Shown here: positions 7,454-17,272 of the stretch, one piece after another
Layout: every line of letters begins with the position of its first letter
How positions within the stretch are numbered: position 1 is the first letter of the stretch
Origin: an uncultured Bacilli bacterium
GTDB taxonomy: Bacteria > Bacillota_I > Bacilli_A > RF39 > UBA660
NCBI GenBank assembly: GCA_947594595.1
Contig: CANQEE010000005.1
Location: 1-38,317 of the forward strand
Reading direction: 5' to 3'
DNA length: 38,317 nt
Notes under the pieces: model-generated
What the model saw: the letters and a program-made list of their open reading frames with translations, nothing else
Databases searched by the model: none
What the model was told of the DNA's origin: nothing
Made by a program: the position numbers and the translations under genes

Positions 7454-10400
7454 ATGAAATTTTTTGAAGAATTATTTCTTTCTTCTAAAGAGGAAAACTT
7501 TTCTTTTTTTGGAGGAATGACAGAAGAATCTTATAGTATTTATTTAGCTTCTCTTTTTCAAAAAACAAGGAGAAGTGTTTTAGTCGTTACAGCAAGTTTA
7601 TATGAAGCAAATCAATTAGTGAATCATCTTTCAACTTATACAAAAGAAGTTTTACTTTTTCCAATGGATGAATTTTTAACAAGTGAAGCTATTGCTATTA
7701 GTCCAGATTTAAAAATGAGTCGATTGGAAACTCTTTCTAAACTGATTTCTAAAACTCCCAAAATTGTTGTAACAAATTTGATGGGATTTTTACGGTTTTT
7801 ACCTCCTTTTCAGCAATATAAAAACTCCATATTGACATTTCAAATCAATGAAGAAATTTCTCCAAAGCATTTGATAAAAAAATTACATCAAATAGGCTAT
7901 GAGAGAGAAGTTGTTGTAACAAATACTGGTGAGATGGGAGAAAGAGGTTTTGTTGTGGATATTTTTCCAATTTTAGAAGAACATCCAATTCGCTTTGAAT
8001 TCTTTGGAGATACAATTGAGTCAATTCGTTACTTTGATGAAAAAACCCAAAAATCTCTAAATACTGTTTCAAAAATAACAATTTTCCCATTTACAGAATT
8101 TTTAGTTTCAGAAGAATTAGAAGAGTTTCCCAAACAAAAAAATTTAAAGGAATATATAGAAGTAGAAAGCCTTTATGAATATTTACAAAAACCAATTTTG
8201 ATTTACCAAGATAAAACATTGATTGAGACTGCTTATAAAAATTTACAGGAAGAAATTTGGACTTATCAAAGAACAAAAGATTTGACTTTTAAAGGCTCTT
8301 ACATGCATGAATTAGAATCCTTTTCAAAATATCCAGCTTCTTTTTATATGAAAGTAGATAATTATAAAGAAAATAGGCAACTTTATGATTTTAAAGTAAA
8401 AACACTACCACAATTTAATGAAGATATTGAAGCGATTGAAAAAGCTTTACAAAAATTTCTTCAAGAAGGAAAAATTGTTGTTATTGCATTAAAAGAATAT
8501 CAATTGGAAAATTTTTCAAAAAAAATAAAATTAAAAACAAAAAAAACAACCCTTTCAGATTTAAAACAAAATCAAGTCAATTTAATTTGCTTAGAAATGC
8601 AAGAAGGATTTTGTTACAAATCTTATGTTTTTTTTACTGCGAAGGAACTTTTTCGTTTTTCTCCTAAGAAAAGAACTTATAAAAATCGATTTAAATATAC
8701 GACGAAAATACAAGATTTATCTAAGCTTTCTATCGGTGATTACGTTGTCCATGAAGTAAATGGAATTGGAATTTTTAAGGGCCTTAAAACTTTAAAACAA
8801 AATGGGATGGAAAAAGATTATATAGAAGTTGAATATTTAGATCATGATAAACTTTATATTCCAGTGGAAAAAATTGATTTATTAGATAAATATACAGGAA
8901 AAGAGGGCATAGTGCCATCTCTTCATAAATTAGGGGGTTCTTCTTGGAAAAAGACCAAAGCAAGAATTAGTTCCAAAGTACAGGATATGGCAAAACAACT
9001 TATAGAACTTTATGCTAAAAGAGAAAGTGAGAAAGGTTTTGCATTTTCAAAAGATACCAAATTACAAGAACAATTTGAAAAAGCTTTTCCTTATGAATTA
9101 ACAATAGATCAAAAAAATGCTTTGAAACAAATAAAAGAAGCTATGGAAAAAACGTCTCCTATGGATCATCTTCTTTGTGGAGATGTTGGTTATGGAAAAA
9201 CAGAGGTTGCTTTCTGTGCAAGTTTTAAAGCGATTTGTGATAGCAAACAAGTTTTATTTTTATGCCCTACGACAATTCTTTCTAATCAGCATTATCAAAA
9301 TGCGTTAGAGCGGTTTCGTGATTTTCCTGTCTCTATTGCTTTATTGAATCGTTTTACTCCTTCAAAAGAAGTAAAAAGAATTTTAACAGGTTTAGAGGAA
9401 GGAACGATTGACTTAGTGTTTGGAACACATCGTCTCTTGTCTTCTGATGTAAAACCAAAAAATTTAGGACTTTTAGTTATTGATGAAGAACAACGATTTG
9501 GAGTAAAACATAAGGAAAAGATAAAAACTTATAAAACCAATGTAGATGTACTAACCTTAACTGCAACTCCTATTCCAAGAACTTTACAAATGTCAATTAT
9601 AGGAATTAGAGGCTTATCTTTAATTGAAACGCCTCCAGTTGATCGATATCCAATTCAAACTTATGTGTTAGAAGAAAATGATCAAGTTATTAAAGATGCA
9701 ATCTATAAGGAATTATCTCGTCAAGGACAGATTTTTATCTTATATAATCGTGTAGAAACTATTGAAAAAGAATTATATCGATTTCAAAAACTAGTTCCAA
9801 CAGCTAAAATTACTTATGCCCATGGACAAATGACCAAAGAAGAAATAGAAAATAGAATGTTTAACTTTATCAATCATGCCTATGATATTCTTTTATGTAC
9901 AACTATTATTGAAACAGGAATTGATATTCCTAATGTAAATACACTTATCATTTTAAATGCTGATCAATTTGGTTTAAGCCAACTTTATCAAATTCGAGGG
10001 AGAGTGGGAAGAAGTAATAAAATTGCTTATGCCTATCTAATGTATCAACCTCAAAAAGTATTAACAGAAACAGCAATAAAAAGACTTAACGTAATTAAAG
10101 AATTTACTGAATTAGGAAGTGGTTTTTCCATTGCAACAAGAGATTTGTCTATTCGAGGAGCAGGAGATATTTTAGGAAGTGAGCAAGCAGGTTTTATTGA
10201 TACAGTTGGAATTGATTTATACTTACGAATGTTAAATCAGGAGATTCAAAGACAAAAAGGAGAAAAAATAGAAAATCCTATAGAAGAGGAAGACTCTAGA
10301 AATGTGCCCCTTTTCTCTGTTTCTACACATATTGAAGATAATTATGTTCAAGAAGAAGAGTTAAAATTGGAAATTCATAAAAAAATCAATGAAATTGAAG

Positions 10401-10765
10401 ATGAGGCTTCTTTTCATGAAGTAGAAAAAGAACTAAAGGATCGGTTTGGTACGATTCCAGAAGAAGTACGTATTTATATGTATGAAGAATGGTTTGAATC
10501 TTTAGCAAAAAAACTTTCTGTTTCCCATGTAAGACAGTTAAGAAATACGATTGAACTTTCTTTTTCAAAGGAAGTAGTAGACCAAATTGATACAGAAAAA
10601 CTTTTTGTAGATGCTTTTCATATTACAACGATGTTTCGATTTAAAAGCAGTGGTGGGAATTTAAGTATTCTTTTAGATACAATTCATTTGGATAAACACC
10701 CAATTATTTATTTGGTTGAAATTTTAGAATCATTAAAGAAACAAAAAATGAAAAAGAAATCTTGA
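7454..10765 (+). CDS. mfd: Transcription-repair coupling factor
   Basis: CarD/RID-like region (GDYVVHEVNGIGIFKGL), GDVGYGKTEVAF, DEEQRFGVKHKE, RGRVGRSNKIAYAYL. Confidence 0.96.
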   Translation: MKFFEELFLSSKEENFSFFGGMTEESYSIYLASLFQKTRRSVLVVTASLYEANQLVNHLSTYTKEVLLFPMDEFLTSEAIAISPDLKMSRLETLSKLISKTPKIVVTNLMGFLRFLPPFQQYKNSILTFQINEEISPKHLIKKLHQIGYEREVVVTNTGEMGERGFVVDIFPILEEHPIRFEFFGDTIESIRYFDEKTQKSLNTVSKITIFPFTEFLVSEELEEFPKQKNLKEYIEVESLYEYLQKPILIYQDKTLIETAYKNLQEEIWTYQRTKDLTFKGSYMHELESFSKYPASFYMKVDNYKENRQLYDFKVKTLPQFNEDIEAIEKALQKFLQEGKIVVIALKEYQLENFSKKIKLKTKKTTLSDLKQNQVNLICLEMQEGFCYKSYVFFTAKELFRFSPKKRTYKNRFKYTTKIQDLSKLSIGDYVVHEVNGIGIFKGLKTLKQNGMEKDYIEVEYLDHDKLYIPVEKIDLLDKYTGKEGIVPSLHKLGGSSWKKTKARISSKVQDMAKQLIELYAKRESEKGFAFSKDTKLQEQFEKAFPYELTIDQKNALKQIKEAMEKTSPMDHLLCGDVGYGKTEVAFCASFKAICDSKQVLFLCPTTILSNQHYQNALERFRDFPVSIALLNRFTPSKEVKRILTGLEEGTIDLVFGTHRLLSSDVKPKNLGLLVIDEEQRFGVKHKEKIKTYKTNVDVLTLTATPIPRTLQMSIIGIRGLSLIETPPVDRYPIQTYVLEENDQVIKDAIYKELSRQGQIFILYNRVETIEKELYRFQKLVPTAKITYAHGQMTKEEIENRMFNFINHAYDILLCTTIIETGIDIPNVNTLIILNADQFGLSQLYQIRGRVGRSNKIAYAYLMYQPQKVLTETAIKRLNVIKEFTELGSGFSIATRDLSIRGAGDILGSEQAGFIDTVGIDLYLRMLNQEIQRQKGEKIENPIEEEDSRNVPLFSVSTHIEDNYVQEEELKLEIHKKINEIEDEASFHEVEKELKDRFGTIPEEVRIYMYEEWFESLAKKLSVSHVRQLRNTIELSFSKEVVDQIDTEKLFVDAFHITTMFRFKSSGGNLSILLDTIHLDKHPIIYLVEILESLKKQKMKKKS

Positions 10766-10809
10766 AAATAATGAAAGAGCTTGCTATCCTTATAAGGGTA
10801 GGTGATGAG

Positions 10810-11457
10810 ATGGAAAATAGCATCAAAGAATATGAACAAATTCATAAAGAAAACTATTGTAATGCTGTGAAAGAAATGATTCGTAACAATACAAAAGCGC
10901 TTGTTTTCGATGATTTAAGTGTTCTTTTTGATAAGCCTCCTCTTGATTCTATGGATCTTGTAAAACAGAAGTTCCTACTTATTGCGAAAGAAAATCATCT
11001 TATTTTAGAAACACAGATTTTGGAAAAACAAATTTTTTCTTTTCAAAAAAATATGAAACAGGAAGTGGAAAAAGTTGGAAAGTATCGCGAAGAAGTCTTT
11101 CAAAAAAAATTAGAAAAATTTTTAAATTCAACTCAAGAAGTTATTCATATTTTAAAAAAGGACTTATTAGAATTAGATAAACAGATAAAAAAGAAAATTT
11201 CACAAAGCTTATTAGAAAACGTTCAAAAATATTTTTTGCAAAACCCCCAAAAGTTTTTTAAAAAAATAGAAAGTCAGGAACTCTTAAATTTAATTCAACA
11301 AGAAATGGAAAAATTCTTTAAAAAGAAATATAGTAAAGATCTTCTTGATAAAATCGATATCAAAATTTTAGTGAAAGATACCACACTTTTGAATAGTTTA
11401 AAAGAGCAAACAAATCGCTATCTTTTTACAAAAACAAATTCTCATTTATTTGATTAG
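10810..11457 (+). CDS. Hypothetical coiled-coil-rich protein
   Basis: Intact ORF with RBS (aaggGTAGGTGatgag); Lys/Glu-rich with heptad-like character; no family recognised. Confidence 0.7.
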   Translation: MENSIKEYEQIHKENYCNAVKEMIRNNTKALVFDDLSVLFDKPPLDSMDLVKQKFLLIAKENHLILETQILEKQIFSFQKNMKQEVEKVGKYREEVFQKKLEKFLNSTQEVIHILKKDLLELDKQIKKKISQSLLENVQKYFLQNPQKFFKKIESQELLNLIQQEMEKFFKKKYSKDLLDKIDIKILVKDTTLLNSLKEQTNRYLFTKTNSHLFD

Positions 11458-11478
11458 CCCTAAAAGGCTATTTTTTTT
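11455..11478 (+). terminator. Intrinsic terminator
   Basis: TAGCC-CTAAAA-GGCTA followed by T8. Confidence 0.85.
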
Positions 11479-11657
11479 CTTTTAATTCAAAATATTTTTC
11501 TTTTAAATATGTAAAAATTGCATTTAAGACTTGAAATCATTTGGAAATAATTACCAAAGGAATTCTCTTGCTAAAAGATTATAATATATATATAGAAAAA
11601 TTTGTATAAGCTAAGAAAAAAGGGAAATCATAAAGGTAGATGAGAAAGGGTGATTGA

Positions 11658-12188
11658 ATGAAAACAACAGGAGTCGTTAGGAAAATAGATGATTTAGGAA
11701 GGATTGTAATTCCGAAAGAAATACGACGCACACTAAAAATAAGAGATGGAGAATCTTTAGAAATTTTTGTAGATAAAGAAATGATTGCCTTAAAAAAATA
11801 TTCCACGATGGAAGATTTACAAGAAGTTACAAGAAAGCTTTTAGATGCTATTTCCAATACAACTTCAAAAAATATTTTTGTTACAGATCGAGATAAGGTA
11901 ATTGCAGGAAGTGGTGAATTAAAAAAGAAATTTTTAAATCAACCAATCTCTACCTATTTAGAAGAAGTATTAAAAGATTGTGAAAATATTGTATCAAAAG
12001 AAAGAAGAAGAGTGGCATTACTTGCAGATATAGAAGCAGAGTATTCTTATGCCGTTTGTCCAATTTTAGCAGAAGGAGGAGCCATTGGACTTGTTTTAAT
12101 ATTATCAATGGATCGAACTATTACAGAAGAAGATTTTGCAATGATCAGTATTGTAGCACAATTTCTTGCAAAATATGTTGAAGACTAG
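11658..12188 (+). CDS. spoVT: Stage V sporulation protein T (AbrB family plus GAF-like domain)
   Basis: MKTTGVVRKIDDLGRIVIPKEIRRTLKIRDGESLEIFVD; located after mfd as in B. subtilis. Confidence 0.95.
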   Translation: MKTTGVVRKIDDLGRIVIPKEIRRTLKIRDGESLEIFVDKEMIALKKYSTMEDLQEVTRKLLDAISNTTSKNIFVTDRDKVIAGSGELKKKFLNQPISTYLEEVLKDCENIVSKERRRVALLADIEAEYSYAVCPILAEGGAIGLVLILSMDRTITEEDFAMISIVAQFLAKYVED

Positions 12189-12206
12189 CCCTTTCTATGT
12201 TATAAT
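12178..12206 (+). promoter_or_regulatory. Sigma-A-type promoter for the metG T-box leader, overlapping the 3' end of spoVT
   Basis: TTGAAG - 17 bp - TATAAT. Confidence 0.75.
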
Positions 12207-12212
12207 CTTTAC

Positions 12213-12436
12213 GAAAAGTGATGAGGAAGAGTTTTTTTGAAATTCTTAAAGAAGAGAGCTTCTATTTGGTGAAAAGAAGATAAGAAAGCAAAAAAATATG
12301 GCTTCTAAACTGTCTTGCCGATAGGTAGGTTTGATCGTATTCTGGCGTTAACAGATTTGAGTGTATAATAAAGTTTATTATAAAATAAGGTGGTACCGCC
12401 CGTATAAGGGTCCTTATTGTATAATAAACTTTTTTT
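12213..12436 (+). promoter_or_regulatory. T-box riboswitch leader (tRNA-Met), upstream of metG
   Basis: T-box core AATAAGGTGGTACCGCC (12385-12400). Terminator arms AAGTTTATTATA (12371-12382) / TATAATAAACTT (12420-12431) plus T-run; plausible ATG specifier in ...AAATATGGCTTC.... Confidence 0.9.
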
Positions 12437-12449
12437 AAGGAGGAAAACC

Positions 12450-13973
12450 ATGAAAAAAAAATATTATATTACAACAGCAATTGCTTATACTAGTGGAAAA
12501 CCACATATTGGAAATACCTATGAAATTGTTTTAGCGGATGCCATTGCACGCTATCATCGTTTTTTAGGAGAAGATGTCTATTTTCAAACTGGTACAGATG
12601 AGCATGGAATTAAAATTCAAGAAAAAGCAGAAGCTTTAGGAAAACATCCACAAGAATTTGTCGATGAAGTAGCCAAGGAAATTCAAAGAATTTGGGATTT
12701 AATGGATACAAGCTATGACCAATTTGTAAGAACTACTAATCAACATCATGAAAAAATTGTTCAAAAAATTTTTAAAAAACTTTATGAACAGGGCGATATA
12801 TATAAAGGAGAATATGAAGGACTTTATTGTACTCCTTGTGAATCTTTCTTCACAGAAAGTCAGTTGATAGATGGAAAATGTCCAGATTGTGGAAGAGAAG
12901 TAAAAAAAGCAAAAGAAGAAGCTTATTTCTTTCGTTTGAGTAAATATCAAAAAAAATTAGAAGAGTATATTCAATCTCATCCACATTTTATTGAACCAGA
13001 GGCAAGAAAAAATGAAATGATCAATAATTTTTTAAAACCAGGACTTCAAGATTTGTGTGTATCACGAACAACTTTTACTTGGGGAATTCCAGTAGATTTT
13101 GATCCAAAGCATATCGTTTATGTATGGATTGATGCTTTAACTAATTATATTACGTTTTTAGGATATGATCCTGATGGAAGTAGTGAAAATTTCCAAAAAT
13201 ATTGGCCTTGTAACCTTCATTTGATTGGAAAAGATATTCTTCGTTTTCATACACTTTATTGGCCTATCCTTTTAATGGCCTTAGATTTACCCCTTCCAGA
13301 ACAAATTTTTGGACATCCATGGCTTTTAATGAGCAGTGATAAAATGAGTAAGTCTAAAGGAAATGTTCTTTATGCAGATGAATTGGTTGAAAAATTTGGG
13401 GTAGATGCTGTTCGATATTATCTTCTTCATGAAATTCCTTTTTCTAGTGATGGAAATATTACCTTAGATTTAATGATTGAGCGAATAAACTCGGATCTTG
13501 CAAATGTTCTTGGAAATTTAGTTCAAAGAACACTTTCAATGGCAGATAAATATTTTAATAAAGAAATTCAATCTCATCCTTTACAGGATTCTCTTGATTT
13601 AGAATTTGTTGAAAAAATCAATCAACTTCCATCAAAAGTGGAAGAAAAAATGTCTTCTTTGGCAGTAAGTGATGCTATTAGTGAAATTTTTGATGTGCTC
13701 CGTGCTAGTAATAAATATATAGATGAGACAATGCCATGGATTTTGGCAAAAGATATTACTCAAAAAGAAAGATTAGAGACGGTTCTTTATAATTTATTAG
13801 AGTCAATTCGAGTTTGTGCAAACCTACTTGAACCATTTCTTCCAAGTACCTCTAAAGAAATTTTAAGACAATTAAATACTCAAGAGAAAAGTATTCTCTA
13901 TGGAAGTGTTTCAACTTATCAAGTTTTAGAAGGAAAGGTGTTGTTTGCAAGAATTTTAAAAGAAAAACTGTAA
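12450..13973 (+). CDS. metG: Methionyl-tRNA synthetase
   Basis: YYITTAIAYTSGKPHIGNTYE, CTPC...CPDC knuckle, KMSKSKGN. RBS aaggagg supports ATG 12450. Confidence 0.96.
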   Translation: MKKKYYITTAIAYTSGKPHIGNTYEIVLADAIARYHRFLGEDVYFQTGTDEHGIKIQEKAEALGKHPQEFVDEVAKEIQRIWDLMDTSYDQFVRTTNQHHEKIVQKIFKKLYEQGDIYKGEYEGLYCTPCESFFTESQLIDGKCPDCGREVKKAKEEAYFFRLSKYQKKLEEYIQSHPHFIEPEARKNEMINNFLKPGLQDLCVSRTTFTWGIPVDFDPKHIVYVWIDALTNYITFLGYDPDGSSENFQKYWPCNLHLIGKDILRFHTLYWPILLMALDLPLPEQIFGHPWLLMSSDKMSKSKGNVLYADELVEKFGVDAVRYYLLHEIPFSSDGNITLDLMIERINSDLANVLGNLVQRTLSMADKYFNKEIQSHPLQDSLDLEFVEKINQLPSKVEEKMSSLAVSDAISEIFDVLRASNKYIDETMPWILAKDITQKERLETVLYNLLESIRVCANLLEPFLPSTSKEILRQLNTQEKSILYGSVSTYQVLEGKVLFARILKEKL

Positions 13974-14103
13974 AAAGAAATGTCAATTTGTGAAAAAAGC
14001 AAAATAAAATTCAAAATTATTTTCAATCTATGATATTCTAAAAAAGCAGTATTAGTAGTGAAAGAGTATTTGTAGTATAGAAAGGAACTGGTGCAATAAG
14101 TTT

Positions 14104-14262
14104 ATGAAAAAACTGAAAGCACAACATCTGGTTTTTGCGATCTTTGTATTCCTTCTTTTACTCTCCTATTATGAGGAGAAAAATATCCTGGATCTTGGAT
14201 ACTTGTGTTTATTTTTAGTATACGGAATACGACTTTATTTTGCAAAATATCATCAAGACTAG
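14104..14262 (+). CDS. Small membrane protein, 52 aa (below the length cutoff of the ORF track)
   Basis: ATG...TAG reading MKKLKAQHLVFAIFVFLLLLSYYEEKNILDLGYLCLFLVYGIRLYFAKYHQD; upstream AGAAAGGAACTGG could act as an RBS; terminator directly downstream. Confidence 0.5.
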   Translation: MKKLKAQHLVFAIFVFLLLLSYYEEKNILDLGYLCLFLVYGIRLYFAKYHQD

Positions 14263-14264
14263 AA

Positions 14265-14294
14265 ATATCGCATCTATTGTGATATTTTTATTTT
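14265..14294 (+). terminator. Intrinsic terminator
   Basis: ATATCGCA-tctat-TGTGATAT followed by TTTTATTTT. Confidence 0.65.
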
Positions 14295-14304
14295 GGTGAG
14301 AATT

Positions 14305-15051
14305 ATGATTGATACACATTGCCATTTCGAAATAGAAAGTGAAAATTTAGAACAAGAACTTCAAGAAATTTTTTCTTCTTTAGATAAAATAATTGTAAGT
14401 TGTTGTACGAAAGAGGAAATCAAAATCAATTTTTCTAAACTTAAAAATAAAGATTCTGTATTTTTTGCTTTGGGGTATCATCCAGAAGAAGCAGGAAAAA
14501 TTCAAGAAGAAGATTTTAAGCAATTAGAAAAGCTTTTACAGGAAAAGAAAGTTGTAGCTTTAGGAGAAATAGGTCTTGACTATCATTATACAAAAGAAAA
14601 AAAAGAAGAACAAAAAGATCTTTTTGAAAAACAATTGCATCTTGCAAAAAAATATCATTTGCCTGTTGTAATTCATTCACGAGATGCTACAGAAGATACG
14701 ATTCAAATTTTAAGAAAATATGATGTAAAAGGAGTGATTCATTGCTTTAATGGAAGTTTAGAAACAGCAAATATTTATATAAAAATGGGTTATAAATTAG
14801 GAATCGGTGGAGTTGTTACTTTTCAAAATAGTAAATTAAAGGATGTTGTTCAATCTCTTCCAATTTCTTCCATTGTTTTAGAAACCGACAGTCCATATCT
14901 TGCACCTATCCCTTATCGAGGAAAAAAGAATAGTCCTAAATATCTAGGATTTATTGCAGAAAAAATAGCAGAAATTAAAGAAATTTCAAAAGAACAAGTT
15001 ATCGAACAGACTACTTTGAATGCAAGGGAAATATTTGACTTCTCTTCTTAA
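14305..15051 (+). CDS. tatD: TatD family DNase
   Basis: IDTHCHFE, GEIGLDYHY, VIHSRDA, HCFNGS, ETDSPYLAP. Confidence 0.95.
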   Translation: MIDTHCHFEIESENLEQELQEIFSSLDKIIVSCCTKEEIKINFSKLKNKDSVFFALGYHPEEAGKIQEEDFKQLEKLLQEKKVVALGEIGLDYHYTKEKKEEQKDLFEKQLHLAKKYHLPVVIHSRDATEDTIQILRKYDVKGVIHCFNGSLETANIYIKMGYKLGIGGVVTFQNSKLKDVVQSLPISSIVLETDSPYLAPIPYRGKKNSPKYLGFIAEKIAEIKEISKEQVIEQTTLNAREIFDFSS

Positions 15052-15084
15052 ATAGAGTATGATGAAAATGATATAGAGGTGTCT

Positions 15085-15672
15085 ATGAAAAAGAAACTAA
15101 GAAGATATAAAAATTATTTTGCTTTTGTTTTCTATTTCTTTTTTCTTGCTATTTTAATATTGAGTGGACGGGGGAAAGAAAAGGTTTTGATGTCAAATGT
15201 AAATAAAGCAAAATCTATAGAGGCACTTCATATTGTTGAAAAATATAATTCTTTAAAAGAAATGAATGCAAAGAAACCTATTCCAATTTTTGAAACATTT
15301 GAAGAAGCAATTCAAAATGCAAAAGAACAACCTGTAGCTTTTATGGGAAGTCTTACTGCCTATGGACCCGACTGTGTAGGATGTGGAGGAGGAAGTGCTT
15401 GCCCTCCAAGACAAGATTTTCGAAATGGAAATATTTATTTTGAAGATCAAAGCTATGGAACGGTTCGAATTGTTGCAGCAGATTCAAAAATTCCATGTGG
15501 AAGTATTCTTCGTATTTCAAATGTAGGAGATCCTTTCTTTGCCGTTGTTTTAGATCGTGGTGGAGCAATTAAAGGAAATCATTTGGATCTTTTATTTGAA
15601 ACAGAAAAAAATTTAGGTAGTTTTGGAAGCCAAAAGAATATTCAATTTGAAATTGTAAGATATGGTTGGTAG
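15085..15672 (+). CDS. 3D (Asp-Asp-Asp)-domain exported protein, YabE/RpfB-like position
   Basis: N-terminal TM; LTAYGPDCVGCGGGSACPP...VAADSKIPCGSILRIS...VLDRGGAIKGNHLDLLF. Confidence 0.88.
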   Translation: MKKKLRRYKNYFAFVFYFFFLAILILSGRGKEKVLMSNVNKAKSIEALHIVEKYNSLKEMNAKKPIPIFETFEEAIQNAKEQPVAFMGSLTAYGPDCVGCGGGSACPPRQDFRNGNIYFEDQSYGTVRIVAADSKIPCGSILRISNVGDPFFAVVLDRGGAIKGNHLDLLFETEKNLGSFGSQKNIQFEIVRYGW

Positions 15673-15689
15673 AAAGGAGATAACTTATT

Positions 15690-16325
15690 ATGATCAATCA
15701 AGAAAGAAAAATAGGATTCTCTATTTTAGGAATAGCACTATTGCTTGTCTTTGTTTATATCGTTTCTCTTGCAGCCTTTAATTTTTCTCAAAAAGGAATT
15801 CGAGAAAATAAAATTCAATCAGGAACAGTTTCAATGAATTACTTAGAAGATGATGCTGGAATTTCCATTACAAATGCATATCCTATTTCAGATGACACAG
15901 GAAAAAAACTTACAGGAGAAGAAAGCGATTTAGGTATTATGGAACTTAGTAAAGCATATTTTGATTTTACAGTTTCTGTAACGGCTAGTGCTGATACCAC
16001 TATTCAATATGAGATTCTCGGAGAAAACATTTCTACAGAACCCAGTTTAGGGGAAGAGTTTGTAAAAATTTATTTAACAGATGGAGACGAGTCAGAAACT
16101 CCAATGAAAGGCTTTGATGAAGAAAAAGTTCCAACTTTCTCTACCTTTAAGCCTGTTTCTTCTAATTCAAAACAAAGAATTTTATATAAAGGTACTTTTA
16201 CAAAAGCAGAAGAAAGTCAAAAGTTTCGTCTTAGGATGTGGGTTGCAGATACATATGAGGGAGAAGAACAACAGACAGGATTTAAATTAAAAATAGGAGT
16301 TCAAGCAGAACAAGAAGCAAATTAA
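15690..16325 (+). CDS. SipW-dependent TasA/camelysin-like exported protein, paralog A
   Basis: N-terminal hydrophobic helix ending SLAAFNFS; ...NKIQSGTVSMNYLEDDAGISITNAYPISDDTGKKL... and C-terminal FRLRMWVADTY, shared with paralogs B-D. Confidence 0.78.
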   Translation: MINQERKIGFSILGIALLLVFVYIVSLAAFNFSQKGIRENKIQSGTVSMNYLEDDAGISITNAYPISDDTGKKLTGEESDLGIMELSKAYFDFTVSVTASADTTIQYEILGENISTEPSLGEEFVKIYLTDGDESETPMKGFDEEKVPTFSTFKPVSSNSKQRILYKGTFTKAEESQKFRLRMWVADTYEGEEQQTGFKLKIGVQAEQEAN

Positions 16326-16352
16326 ATATTCTGTCAAGCGAAAAAAATATGC

Positions 16353-16381
16353 TTGTCATCAAAAAGAAGATGTGCTATAGT
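16353..16381 (+). promoter_or_regulatory. Promoter of paralog B
   Basis: TTGTCA - 17 bp - TATAGT with upstream TGTGC; overlaps the ORF-track start, supporting the downstream ATG 16404. Confidence 0.75.
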
Positions 16382-16403
16382 CATAATAGAGGAGGATAAG
16401 TAC

Positions 16404-17051
16404 ATGAACGAAAATAATTCATCAAAACAAATCTTATTATCAGTATTAGGAGTAGCAATTTTAGTAGTTGCAGTTGTAGGAGTTTCATTTGCAGCCTTTA
16501 CTTTTTCTCAAGCAGGTGAGAAAGAAAACCAAATTACAACTGGTACACTTACAATGGCTTATACAGAAGGAGAGAATGGAATCTTAATTGAAAACATGAT
16601 GCCAACAAAGGATGAGACAGGAAAAGGTTTAAAAGACGGTCAGAATGTATTTGATTTTAATGTCTCAGCAACTATTAAAAGTTCTGATAATCCTACTATT
16701 AACTTTACTATTTCTGCAAAAAAAGAAGAAAGTACTTTAGAGGATAAGTATGCAAAACTCTATCTTGAAGAATATACTTCTGCAGATTATCAAGGTCAAG
16801 GTCAAGCAGTAGGAACTTTAGCAACTTATAGTACAGGAACTCCGAATACTACAACCGGAATGCCTGCAGATGAGATGGAATTGTATTCTGACACATTTAC
16901 TGAAACGAAAACTAGATATTTTCGCTTAAGAATGTGGGTTGCAGATACATATGGTGAAGCTAAAGAGGGTGCAACTCATACAAGTGATTTAAATGAAGCA
17001 AAGACATTCAAAGTAAAAGTAAATGTATATGCAAAAGCAGCTGCTTTATAA
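16404..17051 (+). CDS. SipW-dependent TasA/camelysin-like exported protein, paralog B
   Basis: RBS GAGGAGGA before ATG 16404; signal VLGVAILVVAVVGVSFAAFTFS; NQITTGTLTMAYTEGENGI; YFRLRMWVADTYG. Confidence 0.8.
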   Translation: MNENNSSKQILLSVLGVAILVVAVVGVSFAAFTFSQAGEKENQITTGTLTMAYTEGENGILIENMMPTKDETGKGLKDGQNVFDFNVSATIKSSDNPTINFTISAKKEESTLEDKYAKLYLEEYTSADYQGQGQAVGTLATYSTGTPNTTTGMPADEMELYSDTFTETKTRYFRLRMWVADTYGEAKEGATHTSDLNEAKTFKVKVNVYAKAAAL

Positions 17052-17066
17052 TAGCAAATAACAAAG

Positions 17067-17093
17067 AAGAGTTCTTTTTAAGGCTCTTTTTTT
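17067..17093 (+). terminator. Intrinsic terminator after paralog B
   Basis: AAGAGTT...GGCTCTT (two G-U pairs) plus T-run. Confidence 0.65.
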
Positions 17094-17221
17094 GTGATTA
17101 AATACTATTTATCTAGTTTCTGAAACTAATAATATTTTGCCTTGTTTCTTCTTGTAATTTCAAATATATTTGCTGTGGTAAGAAGTAAATTAAAATGTGC
17201 TGTCAAGTTAAAAAAATATGC

Positions 17222-17250
17222 TTGTCAATAAAAAGAAGATGTGCTATAGT
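17222..17250 (+). promoter_or_regulatory. Promoter of paralog C (near-duplicate of the B promoter)
   Basis: TTGTCA - 17 bp - TATAGT. Confidence 0.75.
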
Positions 17251-17272
17251 CATAATAGAGGAGGATAAGTAC

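Noticed and set aside
12213-12436. SAM riboswitch (S-box) ahead of metG
   Set aside because: The GGTGGTACC core and competing terminator/antiterminator arms fit a T-box; no S-box core was seen.
15085-15672. Lytic transglycosylase/RpfB resuscitation factor
   Set aside because: Only the 3D domain is present; the G5 and DUF348 repeats of YabE/RpfB are missing.
16353-16403. N-terminal extension of paralog B in the ORF track (and 17195-17272 for paralog C)
   Set aside because: The extension covers the -35/-10 promoter and RBS; the ATG after GAGGAGGATAAGTAC gives a proper signal peptide in both genes.
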